A stretch of DNA of 40,705 bases from Pelagibacteraceae bacterium AG-390-A02 (GCA_003278165.1 QCGU01000009.1:1-40705); one strand, 5' to 3'; positions 24,993 through 34,210 are shown, numbered from the stretch's first letter. Notes: generated from the letters alone by a model not told the origin. Numbers and translations: made by a program.

Positions 24993-26297
24993 ATGCAAGT
25001 GACAAACGATAATAGCTGTAGTTGGATAAACGACCTTAATCCAAGAGCGAACATCAAGAGTCTTTTGTCTAACGAAGAGTGTGATTGGTTAATAATAGGG
25101 GCTGGTTACACTGGCTTGTCTGCAGCAAGAAAATTAGGTCAAATAAATTCAAATTTTAAAATTATATTAGCTGATGCTCAACTAGCAGGTGAGGGTGCTA
25201 GTGGAAGAAATTCAGGTTATTTGGTTGATACAACTTTGAATGATGGTTTTACATCAAATAAAGAACTGCAAAATTATAAAAAGAAAGCTGATATTTATTC
25301 ATTAGGAATAGATGTAGTAAAAAAATTTATTAAAGAACATCAAGTAGATTGTGATTGGAATGAAAGTGGTAAATACTTTGCTTCATCACAAATTGAAGAT
25401 AAAAAAATTTTAGAAAATTTTTCAAATACATTATCTAAGTTAGGATTTGAACACAGTTTATTGGAAAACAAAGAATTGTCTGAAAAATTAGGTACAAGTT
25501 TTTATAATATCGGACTTTATACAAAAGGCGGTATTTTACTACATCCAGGAAAATTAGTTAGAGCAATGATCGATGCTTTACCTTCCAATGTTTTTTTGTA
25601 TGAAAATTCTTGTTTATTAAATTGGCATAAAAATAAAGATTTTATTTCTTGTAATTTCAAAAATGGAATAATTAAAACAAAAAATATTATTTTTGCTACG
25701 AATGGCTTCTTGAAATCATTAGATATAAAATCTAATTATAATTTTCCTATTACTTTAACTGCCAGCATGACAAGGAAATTATCTGATGAAGAATTTAAAT
25801 CTATCGGAGAGCCAAAAGAATGGGGTGTGCTACCTGTAAGGCCAATGGGTGCAACAATCAGAATGACAAAAGATAGAAGAATTTTAATAAGAAATACTGC
25901 AGAAGTCCACAATCCATTTGGTATGTCAAATTCCACTCTTAAAAAAAGGTCTTTAAATCAGAAAATTGGAATACAAAAAAGATTTCCACAACTACCTAAT
26001 GATATAATTAAATCATCTTGGTCAGGAATAGTATCAAGAACAAGGAACAGTTCTCAAATATTTGAAAAAATTGATAGTAATATTTTTGCTGCTGGTTGTT
26101 ATAACGGTTCAGGTATTGGTGTAGGAACTTTATTTGGTGAACAGATTGCGCTTAAAGCGATTAATGAAAGTACAATTGAAATAAAAACAATTGAAGCAAG
26201 GAACAAACCTACCTGGTTACCACCTCAACCTTTTTTAAATTTTGGGATAAAAACAAGATTAATTTATGAACGTTTAAGGGCTAGATCAGAAATTTAA
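24993..26297 (+). CDS. FAD-dependent oxidoreductase, DAO family, next to xsc
   Basis: A 434-aa flavoprotein. The Rossmann motif IIGAGYTGLSAARKLG is at about 34-49, followed by GASGRNSGY, a pattern of gamma-glutamylputrescine oxidase-like enzymes, and a late GCYNGSGIGVGTLFG flavin contact near 360. The family oxidises primary or secondary amines to aldehydes. Directly after xsc, the attractive inference is that it makes sulfoacetaldehyde from taurine or a derivative; classic taurine dehydrogenase (TauX/TauY) also uses a flavoprotein, but I cannot confirm homology. Its TAA stop shares TTAA with the stop of the convergent EamA gene. Confidence 0.85.
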   Translation: MQVTNDNSCSWINDLNPRANIKSLLSNEECDWLIIGAGYTGLSAARKLGQINSNFKIILADAQLAGEGASGRNSGYLVDTTLNDGFTSNKELQNYKKKADIYSLGIDVVKKFIKEHQVDCDWNESGKYFASSQIEDKKILENFSNTLSKLGFEHSLLENKELSEKLGTSFYNIGLYTKGGILLHPGKLVRAMIDALPSNVFLYENSCLLNWHKNKDFISCNFKNGIIKTKNIIFATNGFLKSLDIKSNYNFPITLTASMTRKLSDEEFKSIGEPKEWGVLPVRPMGATIRMTKDRRILIRNTAEVHNPFGMSNSTLKKRSLNQKIGIQKRFPQLPNDIIKSSWSGIVSRTRNSSQIFEKIDSNIFAAGCYNGSGIGVGTLFGEQIALKAINESTIEIKTIEARNKPTWLPPQPFLNFGIKTRLIYERLRARSEI

Positions 26298-27196
26298 TTA
26301 GTTCTAATTTTTTGATTTATCACGAGAACAGCGCCAATAATTAAAATAGGAAGTCCTATAATTAGATCATATTGCCATTCTAAATTTTCAAAAATTGTTG
26401 AAATAATTAATGCTAACACTGGCATTACAACATTAACATAACCTGCTCTTCCAGCTCCAACTTTTTCAATTAACTTTAAATAAGACACGAAAGCAAATAT
26501 TGAACCAAAAATTGAAAGATAAAGCAGCGAAGAGATGTAACTGAAACTAGTTTCAAATAACAATTCAGCTCCTCTAAATCTTGTAATTACCAGTGTAACA
26601 ATCGAACCATAAAACATAGCATATGCTATTGTTTGTATTGAAGGAAAATTATTATTTAAATTTCTTTGGTGGACCATATTACCTGTTGATGCAAAAAATG
26701 TTCCAAGTAGAGCTAGAAATAATCCAATATGGGTTCCTTCACTAAAACTAAAATTGAAAATTTCTTCATTAAAAATAATTAAAATACCTATCATACCAAT
26801 TGATGCACCAATTAAAGTTTTTATAGAAGGTTTATTTTTAAAATATAATTTTTCACCAATTATATTCATTATTACTAGAGTTGAAAACACAATTGCTGGA
26901 AAAGCACTTATTAAATAGGTATTAGATAAATATAAGAAAATATAATTTATTGAATACAAGCAAATTCCAAAAAATAAAAACCACAAATGTTGATTAATTG
27001 AAAATTTTAACCTTTCTTTTTTAATAATTAAAAAAATAAAAATTATAAATGAAGCTATTAAAAATCTATAAAAAACAGAGACGAGTGGATCAACGTAGCC
27101 TAATTGAAATTTTATTACATACCAGGTTGGGGACCAACAAAAAAGAGTGATTATAAAAAGAATAATATTATTCATGATTATATAATTTTTACACAC
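26294..27196 (-). CDS. EamA-family (drug/metabolite) transporter
   Basis: A 300-aa membrane protein with 10 predicted helices in two EamA repeats; the first begins FCWSPTWYVIKFQLG and the second near GTHIGLFLALLGTFFASTGN. The second ATG (27175, MNNIILF) gives the more usual start for this family; no ribosome-binding site decides. The substrate is unknown: this superfamily exports amino acids, nucleosides and other metabolites. It lies downstream of the hydratase-like gene on the same strand, with a 37-bp gap, so the two and the next EamA gene may form one run. Confidence 0.85.
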   Translation of the reverse strand: MCKNYIIMNNIILFIITLFCWSPTWYVIKFQLGYVDPLVSVFYRFLIASFIIFIFLIIKKERLKFSINQHLWFLFFGICLYSINYIFLYLSNTYLISAFPAIVFSTLVIMNIIGEKLYFKNKPSIKTLIGASIGMIGILIIFNEEIFNFSFSEGTHIGLFLALLGTFFASTGNMVHQRNLNNNFPSIQTIAYAMFYGSIVTLVITRFRGAELLFETSFSYISSLLYLSIFGSIFAFVSYLKLIEKVGAGRAGYVNVVMPVLALIISTIFENLEWQYDLIIGLPILIIGAVLVINQKIRTN

Positions 27197-27233
27197 ATAT
27201 TTTATGAATAAATTTATCCTTATGATCTTAATA

Positions 27234-28010
27234 TTATGAAATAACTGCTCTTACAGATCCAAGTTTTTCAATTTTAGCAGAATATATTCCCTTTTTAACT
27301 ATTGGAACAACTCCAACTGTAGATCCTGTAAAAACATAAAAATCTTTGTCTAAATTAATTTTATCTTTTTTAACTTTATTTAAAATAAATCTTAAAGAAT
27401 TTATTGGATTTATATAAACAGCACTAGTGTTTCCGTCTACACTTTGCTTAGCTTTTTTATTTGTAATATTTGTTTTTAAATTACCTATGTTAATTTTTTT
27501 AAATTTTTTCTTTTGACCTATTAAAAATTTAATATTACCCCCAAAGTCACTACTTAAATCTCCAAAAGAAGTAATACCTTTTCTTTTTTGTCTATATCCA
27601 ACTACTTCGATACAAGGCGCCATGTGCGAAATATATTTAGATACACTTTTGTTAGATATTTTGCCTTTAGAGGAGAAAAATTTTTTTTTGATTAAATAAC
27701 AAACCTCAACTTCAATACCTAAAGTATATTTATTTATTTTTACTTTTTTGCCACTTTTTATTAAGTTTTTTTTAAAAACAGATGCAATAAAAGGTTCTTT
27801 TTCTTTTAGTTTTTTCATTAATGGAATACCTGTTCCACCAGCTTTAAAACCTATTATGGGATCTTTAATTTTGCTTTCACACAATTTTCTAAATTTGTCT
27901 GCTTCAGTAAGTTTTTTTGTAAATTTACTAGGTATTGGAGAAATGATTTTTTTATTTAGAAAAGCATTTACTAATTTATCTGAAAACTTTTCTTTAAGTG
28001 TTTTTGTCAT
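27234..28010 (-). CDS. 2-keto-4-pentenoate hydratase (MhpD)-like protein
   Basis: A 258-aa cytoplasmic enzyme of the fumarylacetoacetase/MhpD fold. The metal-site pattern is seen as LGIEVEVCYLI and later MAPCIEVVGYR, with FTGSTVGVVPI near the C-terminus as in hydratases and decarboxylases of meta-cleavage pathways. It is very lysine-rich. No ring-cleavage genes are near, so the substrate is open. It sits between two EamA transporter genes on the same strand (13 bp from the one upstream), which hints at metabolism of a transported small acid. Confidence 0.75.
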   Translation of the reverse strand: MTKTLKEKFSDKLVNAFLNKKIISPIPSKFTKKLTEADKFRKLCESKIKDPIIGFKAGGTGIPLMKKLKEKEPFIASVFKKNLIKSGKKVKINKYTLGIEVEVCYLIKKKFFSSKGKISNKSVSKYISHMAPCIEVVGYRQKRKGITSFGDLSSDFGGNIKFLIGQKKKFKKINIGNLKTNITNKKAKQSVDGNTSAVYINPINSLRFILNKVKKDKINLDKDFYVFTGSTVGVVPIVKKGIYSAKIEKLGSVRAVIS

Positions 28011-28023
28011 AAAAGTTTTAAAA

Positions 28024-28884
28024 TTATTTTTTTGAAGTTTGATTTATGACAAATATTCCTGAAGTTGTAATTATTATTGCTCCTATAATAGTAAATAAAT
28101 CTGGAACATCATCATAAAAGAAAAATCCAAAAATTATTGCCCAAAAAATTAAAGTATAATGGAAGGGTTGAATTATGCTAGCTCTTGCATTTTTGAGTGC
28201 TAATATTTGAAAGTATATACCTAATGAAAAAAATAAACCAATTGGTACAAAAAAATATAAAGAATTAATATCAATAGGTTGCCAATAATTAAATGCCATT
28301 ATTGAAGTTATAATAATCCCAACTAAAGAAGAGTAGAACAAGGATACTTCAGGAGCATCATATTCAGTTATTTTTTTTGTTGCTACTTGATAAAGACCTA
28401 GAAAAAAAGCTGCTAACAAAGGGATAAAAGAATTTACACTAAAAACATCAGATGCAGGTCTAATAATAATCAAAACTCCAATAAAACCTATAAAGATTGC
28501 TATCCAAGTTTTGATTGATACTTTTTCATTTAAAATAAATACCGATAAGACAACTATAATTATTGGTGCTAATGCACCTATGCTATGTGCATTTGCTAAA
28601 GACAAATATTTAAAAGATAAAACAAAAAATCCAGATTCTAAAATAGATAGTAGGCTTCTTATAATTTGAAGTTTTAAATTTTTAGATCTATAAAAATTGG
28701 TATTGTTAGCTCTTTTAGCCTCTGTCATGCTTAGCAAAAGTACAAAAGTATATTTAATAAATAACAATTGAAATATAGAGTAGTGAATTACCGCAGTTTT
28801 CTGAACTGCATCAAGAATTGAAAATGAAAAGTAAGCAATTATTGCAAAAATAATTCCTAGTGTTTCTTTTGATTTAAATTCCAT
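28024..28884 (-). CDS. EamA-family transporter
   Basis: A 286-aa membrane protein with 10 helices in two EamA domains: the first ends around FILNEKVSIKTWIAIFIGFIG (about 115-136) and the second contains FFLGLYQVATKK and IIQPFHYTLIFWAIIFG. This layout resembles the S-adenosylmethionine/RhaT-type carriers of the superfamily, but a substrate cannot be assigned. It is the first gene of the EamA-hydratase-EamA run and is divergent from the LysE gene with only a 50-bp gap. Confidence 0.88.
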   Translation of the reverse strand: MEFKSKETLGIIFAIIAYFSFSILDAVQKTAVIHYSIFQLLFIKYTFVLLLSMTEAKRANNTNFYRSKNLKLQIIRSLLSILESGFFVLSFKYLSLANAHSIGALAPIIIVVLSVFILNEKVSIKTWIAIFIGFIGVLIIIRPASDVFSVNSFIPLLAAFFLGLYQVATKKITEYDAPEVSLFYSSLVGIIITSIMAFNYWQPIDINSLYFFVPIGLFFSLGIYFQILALKNARASIIQPFHYTLIFWAIIFGFFFYDDVPDLFTIIGAIIITTSGIFVINQTSKK

Positions 28885-28934
28885 TTTTTTATTTTAATTT
28901 TTTTTTAAGTTGTTATTGATTAATTCAGACTGAC

Positions 28935-29534
28935 ATGGATTTTGTATTACTATATTTTGTTATAGCAAGTTTTTTAATAGTGATAGTACCAGGACCTACT
29001 GTTAGTTTGATAATTGCTAATTCTTTAAAATCTGGTGTAAAAGCAGGGTTATTAAATGTTTTTGGTACCCAAGTTGGTGTTTTAATTTTGTTACTTTTAT
29101 TAGCACTTGGATTTGAGATAGTTTCTCCTTTTCTAGAAGTGATAATTAAATATGTAAGAATTTTAGGCGCGATTTATTTAATTTCACTTGGAGTAATTAC
29201 AATTAAGTCAGATATTGATTTAAACAAAACTCAAGTAACTAAATTTGAAAAAAAATATTTTCTCCAAGGATTAATAGTGATTTTAACTAATCCAAAAATC
29301 TTTTTATTCCTCAGTGCATTTATTCCCCAATTTATTAATATAGATGAACCAGTCAGCTATCAGATAATTTATTTTGGAATTGTATTTATAATTGTAGCTA
29401 CAATATTTGATAGTACATATGCATTTGTATTCGGTAAGTTTAGAGAAATCATAGCAACAAGATATTTAAAAATTTTAAATCAAATTGGTGGATTTATATT
29501 GATCCTTATTGGTATTTGGATGTTTTTTTATTAA
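28935..29534 (+). CDS. LysE/RhtB-family exporter
   Basis: A 199-aa membrane protein with six helices. The signature VPGPTVSLIIANSLKSGVKAGLLNVFGTQVG near residues 18-48 is the family hallmark, and LTNPKIFLFLSAFIPQFI at about 117-134 is the second one. The family exports amino acids such as lysine, threonine or homoserine lactone. No substrate evidence here. Its TAA stop and the stop of the convergent M23 gene share TTAA. Confidence 0.92.
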   Translation: MDFVLLYFVIASFLIVIVPGPTVSLIIANSLKSGVKAGLLNVFGTQVGVLILLLLLALGFEIVSPFLEVIIKYVRILGAIYLISLGVITIKSDIDLNKTQVTKFEKKYFLQGLIVILTNPKIFLFLSAFIPQFINIDEPVSYQIIYFGIVFIIVATIFDSTYAFVFGKFREIIATRYLKILNQIGGFILILIGIWMFFY

Positions 29535-30334
29535 TTTTTCAAAACAGACATTGGATCTAATCTAGTTTGAAACCAATTAATTCTAAAATCAAGATGAGGT
29601 CCAGTTGATCTCCCTGTCGATCCTACTGTTCCAATAATATCTCCTTGATTAATTAAATCTCCCACGGAAACTAAAACATTTTCTAAATGTGAATATATTG
29701 TTGATATACCGTGACCATGATCCATAATTACTGTACCGCCGGTGTAATATAAATCATCCTCAGCCATTGTAACTTTTCCTGAACCTGATGATTTAATCAT
29801 TGTTCCTTGTTTCGCAGCTATATCAATTCCGTAATGTGGCCATCTTGGTTTACCATTTAAAATTCTTTGACTACCATAAACACCGCTAATTATACCTTCA
29901 ACAGGCATGATAAACTTTTGTTTGAAAAACTGTAATTCAGAATTAATTGCTCTTGCTTCACCAATTGCATTATTTTCTTTTTTTATTCTTTTATATACTG
30001 ACTCAGGTGGCGTTACTTTGCTTTCTTCCAAGCCATCTATTCTTTGAATGTTGTATTTTCTTTTTAAAACTTTTTTAGTTATTGTAGTTTTTTTTCCATC
30101 AAAGATTTTTGTGAAAGTAAGATCATATTTTTGATCTCTATCTATACCAAAGACAAAATAACCATCTTTCGATACTCTTACTTCTTTTTTTCCAACAATT
30201 ATTTTTGCATCAGGATTTGTTTTACCTAAAATAAAATGACCTTGTAAGAATTTACCTTGAAATCCTATTGCGTTTGCAGTCGAAAAAAAAAAGAAAAATA
30301 TTAAAAAAAATCTATTTATTACTGAGCTGTCCAT
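29531..30334 (-). CDS. M23-family (LytM) metallopeptidase, secreted
   Basis: A 267-aa protein with an N-terminal hydrophobic signal (INRFFLIFFFFFSTANA), a beta-rich middle region and a C-terminal LytM domain. The zinc ligands His167 and Asp171 (HYGID), His216 (YSHLEN) and the GPHLDF segment (His247) are present. The usual GPHLHF is GPHLDF, so the third ligand is Asp249, as in a subgroup of proteobacterial peptidases. It probably cuts or binds peptidoglycan in the periplasm. The start at 30334 is chosen over 30397 because it gives the signal peptide directly; it overlaps the SDR end by 16 bp. Confidence 0.85.
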   Translation of the reverse strand: MDSSVINRFFLIFFFFFSTANAIGFQGKFLQGHFILGKTNPDAKIIVGKKEVRVSKDGYFVFGIDRDQKYDLTFTKIFDGKKTTITKKVLKRKYNIQRIDGLEESKVTPPESVYKRIKKENNAIGEARAINSELQFFKQKFIMPVEGIISGVYGSQRILNGKPRWPHYGIDIAAKQGTMIKSSGSGKVTMAEDDLYYTGGTVIMDHGHGISTIYSHLENVLVSVGDLINQGDIIGTVGSTGRSTGPHLDFRINWFQTRLDPMSVLKN

Positions 30335-31077
30335 CCACCATCTATTATAATTGATGTTCCAGTTATCATTGAGGAGGCAGATGAAGCTAAGAAACAAACT
30401 GTTGTTGCTACATCACTTTCCGTTGCTGCTTTTCCCATTGGAATATTTCCAAGGGCTAGTTTTTTAAATTTTTTATTTTTAAAGAAGTTTTTGACCATTG
30501 GTGTTTCAACAAATGTGGGAGCAACGGTATTAACTCTTATATTTCTTTTTGCTAACTCTACACCCATACCTTTTGTTAGACCTTCAATTCCAAATTTAGT
30601 CATATTGTAAGCATTTCTTCCACTCATACCAACATGACCTAATTGGGAAGACATATTAATTATAGAGCCAGGTCTTTTTTTATTTTTAAGCATTTTTTTT
30701 ACAACTAATTGAGCAACGTTAAATGCAGCTTTTAGATTTAAATCTACCAAATAGTTCATGCTTGTTTGTTTAATTTTTTCAAAAGGCTCAGGGATATTAG
30801 TTCCCGCATTGTTTACCAAGATATCAATAATTTTGATTTTTTCTAATTTTGTTTTTAGCTCTTCATAATTCATTACATCACAAGGTACTTTAATTATTTT
30901 ACCTTTAATCTTTTTAATATCTTTTTCTAATTTATTTAAATCAGAGGATGTTCTGCTTAATGCTATAACAGTTGCACCAGCTTCTGCCAGTGCAATAGAA
31001 CAAGCTCTTCCAAGCCCTTTGCCAGCACCAGTAACTAGCGCGTACTTATTTTTAAGATTAATTTTTTGAAGATACAT
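30319..31077 (-). CDS. Short-chain dehydrogenase/reductase
   Basis: A 252-aa classical SDR with TGAGKGLG at 16-23, NNAG at 89-92, the catalytic Ser143/144, Tyr157 and Lys161 (YNMTK), and the C-terminal GTSIIIDGGWTAQ. NADP(H) or NAD(H) dependence is not settled; the SRTSSD stretch after strand 2 lets in either. The family oxidises or reduces alcohols and ketones; FabG-like or gluconate-5-dehydrogenase-like roles are possible. It follows terC on the same strand with a 1-base overlap and precedes the M23 gene. Confidence 0.9.
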   Translation of the reverse strand: MYLQKINLKNKYALVTGAGKGLGRACSIALAEAGATVIALSRTSSDLNKLEKDIKKIKGKIIKVPCDVMNYEELKTKLEKIKIIDILVNNAGTNIPEPFEKIKQTSMNYLVDLNLKAAFNVAQLVVKKMLKNKKRPGSIINMSSQLGHVGMSGRNAYNMTKFGIEGLTKGMGVELAKRNIRVNTVAPTFVETPMVKNFFKNKKFKKLALGNIPMGKAATESDVATTVCFLASSASSMITGTSIIIDGGWTAQ

Positions 31078-31670
31078 TAAAAGAATATTATTTTAATATC
31101 TGTATAAATCAACTCAACTGCTACTATTAATATTGCTAATAACCCAACCCAAGCAATCCATTTGTATTTTTTAATCCATCCAGAAATTAATGTTGCAGCA
31201 GTTGCCATTAAAACTATCGATAGAACTAATCCAAAAACAAGCAGTCCATAGTGATCACCTGCAGCACCAGCCACACCTAAGACATTATCTAAACTCATGG
31301 TAAAATCAGCAAGTAACACAGTCCAAATTGCTTTTAAGAAGCTTGAGTTGTCTACTTTTATGTCTTCTTCTGAGTCTGATCCTTTAATTACATCAACATA
31401 AAGTTTGTAAACAATATATAGAAGTAAAATTCCACCAATAAGTCTTAGTCCAGTAATTTGTAACAAATAAGCTGTTAGTAACGTTAATATTATTCTTAAT
31501 ATTACTGCACCACCAATACCCCAAAATATAACCTTCTTTCTTTGTTCTACTGGAAATTTTGAAGCTACCATTCCAATTATAATGGCATTGTCACCTGCTA
31601 GAACTAAATCTATAAAAATAATTTGAGTTAATATAGCAATTTGCTCTGGAGTAAAAAATTCTGCAAACAT
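31077..31670 (-). CDS. TerC-family membrane protein
   Basis: A 197-aa inner-membrane protein of the TerC/YjbE type with about seven helices. The conserved acidic motifs FIDLVLAGDNAIII near 18-31 and LADFTMSLDNVLGVAGAAGD near 118-137 hold the Asp residues thought to bind metal. Some relatives export manganese or are needed for metal loading of secreted proteins, which is known of the family but not shown here. Its start overlaps the GMC gene stop by one base (TAATG) and the SDR start overlaps its own end by one, so three genes are in one translational unit. Confidence 0.9.
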   Translation of the reverse strand: MFAEFFTPEQIAILTQIIFIDLVLAGDNAIIIGMVASKFPVEQRKKVIFWGIGGAVILRIILTLLTAYLLQITGLRLIGGILLLYIVYKLYVDVIKGSDSEEDIKVDNSSFLKAIWTVLLADFTMSLDNVLGVAGAAGDHYGLLVFGLVLSIVLMATAATLISGWIKKYKWIAWVGLLAILIVAVELIYTDIKIIFF

Positions 31671-33265
31671 TATTGTTGTAGTATCATGTCAGCACCTTTT
31701 TCTGCAATCATAATCGTAGGTGCGTTAGTATTTCCTGAAGTGATGTTAGGCATTATTGATGCATCAATAACTCTAAGATTTTCTATTCCTCTAACTTTTA
31801 ATTTTTCATCTACAACTGACATTTCATCTTGCCCCATCTTACATGTACCAACAGGATGAAATATAGTTTGAGCAAAATTAGATGCCTCTTTTACCAATTC
31901 CTCGTCATTATTAATATGAATTCCTGGTCTGTATTCCTCTGGTGAATATTTCTTAAAAGTTTCAGATTCCATAACTATTTTTCTCGTAAGTTTAAGTCCT
32001 TTAGCTGCAACCATCCTGTCATGATCAGTAGAGAGATAATTTTGTTTGATCTTTACGTAAGTTCTTGAATCTTTATCAGCTATTCTAACATGACCTCTAC
32101 TTGTTGGTCTAATATTTGAAACGGTAGGTGTAAAAGCGTGAAAATCATGATTTTTTGTTGCACCAAGAGTATCCATACTCATTGGCTGAACATGCCACTG
32201 CAAATCTGGTAACTCTAAAGAGGGGTCACTTTTTGCAAACATGCATAATTGACTTGCACCCATTGTCATTGGGCCACTTCTTTTAAAAACATATTCTAAA
32301 CCAATCATTAATTTTCCAAACAAGCTATTAACTTTTTTGTTCAAAGATTTTATACCGTTAATTTTATAAATTGGTCTAAACATCAAATGATCATGTAAAT
32401 TTTCTCCAACGCCATTCAATTGATGGATGACATCTATTCCTAAATTTTTTAAAAGCTCTGGATTTCCAATCCCTGATACTTGTAAAATTTGAGGAGAACC
32501 AATTGCTCCTGAAGACAAAACTACCTCTTTTAGGACTTTGACTTTTTTCAATTCATTTTCCTGCCAAAACTCTACTTCCTTAGCTACTTTGTTTTCAAAA
32601 TTTATTTTTTTTACATGTGCTTTTGTTATGATTTTTAAATTTTTTCTATTTTTAATAGGGTTAAGATATCCAACTGCTGTACTACATCTAAATCCATCTT
32701 TTTCAGTTACCTGAAAATATCCACAACCATGATTATCACCTGTATTAAAATCTTTAGTTTTTGGTATTCCAAATTCTTCAGCAGCATTTTGAAACTCATT
32801 TAGTAAAGGCAGTTGTATTCTTTGATCTGATACTGAAAGTGGACCTCCTACACCATGAAATTCATTTGCACCTCTTTCTTGGTTTTCAGCCTTTTTAAAA
32901 TATGGGAGAACATCATCCCAGCTCCATCCTGTGTTGCCTGATTGTCGCCAAAGATCATAATCTCTACCTTGTCCTCGAATATATAAAAGGCCATTAATTG
33001 AGGAACTTCCTCCTAAGGTTTTTCCTCTAGGATATCTGATGGAAATATTATTCATAGTTTCATCAGGTTCAGTTTTATAACACCAATCTACATCAGGATT
33101 ATGCATGGTTTTAAAATAACCAACTGGAATATGAATCCATGGATAATTATCTTTTCCACCTGCCTCAAGTAATAATACTTTGTGATTAGGGTTTTCAGAT
33201 AATCTATTTGCTAGGACACAACCTGCTGATCCTGCTCCAAGAATTATAAAGTCAAAGCTTTCCAT
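31670..33265 (-). CDS. GMC-family oxidoreductase (choline dehydrogenase-like)
   Basis: A 531-aa FAD enzyme. The N-terminal ADP-binding motif [15 protein letters not shown] is at about 10-24, followed by the GMC signature [18 protein letters not shown] and the second signature around [15 protein letters not shown]. The catalytic histidine is His470 ([10 protein letters not shown]) with an Asn in TSGNTNAP near 512. The family oxidises alcohols to aldehydes, for example choline to betaine aldehyde. The exact alcohol is not clear. It is 34 bp downstream of the PanB-like gene and overlaps terC by one base. Confidence 0.93.
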   Translation of the reverse strand: MESFDFIILGAGSAGCVLANRLSENPNHKVLLLEAGGKDNYPWIHIPVGYFKTMHNPDVDWCYKTEPDETMNNISIRYPRGKTLGGSSSINGLLYIRGQGRDYDLWRQSGNTGWSWDDVLPYFKKAENQERGANEFHGVGGPLSVSDQRIQLPLLNEFQNAAEEFGIPKTKDFNTGDNHGCGYFQVTEKDGFRCSTAVGYLNPIKNRKNLKIITKAHVKKINFENKVAKEVEFWQENELKKVKVLKEVVLSSGAIGSPQILQVSGIGNPELLKNLGIDVIHQLNGVGENLHDHLMFRPIYKINGIKSLNKKVNSLFGKLMIGLEYVFKRSGPMTMGASQLCMFAKSDPSLELPDLQWHVQPMSMDTLGATKNHDFHAFTPTVSNIRPTSRGHVRIADKDSRTYVKIKQNYLSTDHDRMVAAKGLKLTRKIVMESETFKKYSPEEYRPGIHINNDEELVKEASNFAQTIFHPVGTCKMGQDEMSVVDEKLKVRGIENLRVIDASIMPNITSGNTNAPTIMIAEKGADMILQQ

Positions 33266-33299
33266 TTAAATTGCTTATAAAGTAAAAAAATTGAATAAT

Positions 33300-34118
33300 C
33301 TATGAATTCAGTAAATTTAAAAATTTTTTAAATTCTTGGTTGCTTATATTTACTGATTGTTTTTTTTGAGGGAATTTTCCACTTAATGCATCTTTTTTAA
33401 AAGCTTTTAATGCTTTTAATCTTTCAAGATTTACTTGTTGTTTGAGTTTTAATAAATTTCCATATGCTTTTGCATGTCTAGGGGGAATTAGATTGTCTCC
33501 ACAAATATCTTCCATAAACAAATATATAACATCAGTTTTTTTACCTGAACCCATAGACACAGTTATCATGCTTGTTCTATCTGAAATTTCTTTCATTACA
33601 TTTTCTGGTATAACCTCACCCTCTACTGCGAAGGCTCCTGCATTTTCTAAATCTTTGAATTTTTGGAAAAGTTCATAAGCTTCTTTTGGAGTTTTACCGA
33701 TAGCTCTTAAACCACCAAACCAAGATGATTTTCTTGGTACTAAACCAAGATGACCCATTACAGGAATATCTTCATTAGATAACATTTCTATAACTTCAGT
33801 GTTTCTCGGAGTAAAAATTGCGTCAGCTCCATTTTCTAATGCTTTAAACGCGCCTTTTAAAATTTCTTCTTTAGTAACAAATTCCTCCCAAAATAATGAT
33901 GCCGTTAAGAATAAATTATTTGAACCTTTTCTAACTTCAATAATATTTCTTGCATTTGCAACAATCATGTCAATACCAGCTTTCTCTGCCGCAAAGGCTT
34001 CATCAAATGTATTTGCTCTAACTTGAGTAAATTTTTTTTTTCCTTTGAAAGATTTAAGATCAGCAACTGTGAGATTTCGTTGTGTAGGTTTGGCTGACCA
34101 AGTATAAATATTTTTCAT
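33300..34118 (-). CDS. PanB-like (ketopantoate hydroxymethyltransferase superfamily) protein, divergent
   Basis: A 272-aa TIM-barrel protein related to PanB. GHLGLVP at 122-128 and FAVEGEVIP (Glu168, matching the catalytic Glu of PanB) are clear. However, the PanB metal loop GDSLG is replaced by MIVANARN (51-58), and the KIEGG metal-binding segment by FTPRN (102-106), so the magnesium ligands appear lost. It is therefore probably not an active PanB for pantothenate and may act on another substrate. It sits at the head of a minus-strand run with the GMC enzyme and is divergent from the PhyH gene with a 92-bp gap. Confidence 0.75.
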   Translation of the reverse strand: MKNIYTWSAKPTQRNLTVADLKSFKGKKKFTQVRANTFDEAFAAEKAGIDMIVANARNIIEVRKGSNNLFLTASLFWEEFVTKEEILKGAFKALENGADAIFTPRNTEVIEMLSNEDIPVMGHLGLVPRKSSWFGGLRAIGKTPKEAYELFQKFKDLENAGAFAVEGEVIPENVMKEISDRTSMITVSMGSGKKTDVIYLFMEDICGDNLIPPRHAKAYGNLLKLKQQVNLERLKALKAFKKDALSGKFPQKKQSVNISNQEFKKFLNLLNS

Positions 34119-34136
34119 TTTGAATTATTAGCAATA

Positions 34137-34165
34137 AATAAATATAGACTTTATATATATTTATT
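34137..34165. repeat. AT-only inverted repeat in the PanB-like/PhyH divergent region
   Basis: AATAAATATA (34137-34146) and TATATTTATT (34156-34165) are a perfect 10-bp inverted repeat with a 9-base spacer. In such AT-rich DNA this may be chance, but it lies midway between two divergent starts and could be an operator. A TATATA run inside supplies -10-like elements. Confidence 0.25.
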
Positions 34166-34210
34166 AAACTTAAAATTTGACAATAAAATAAATATTCAAT
34201 ATGTTTTATT

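Noticed and set aside
30334..30397. Longer start for the M23 peptidase at 30397
   Set aside because: It adds 21 residues antisense-free but inside the SDR gene and would bury the signal peptide; the ATG at 30334 is directly before the hydrophobic signal.
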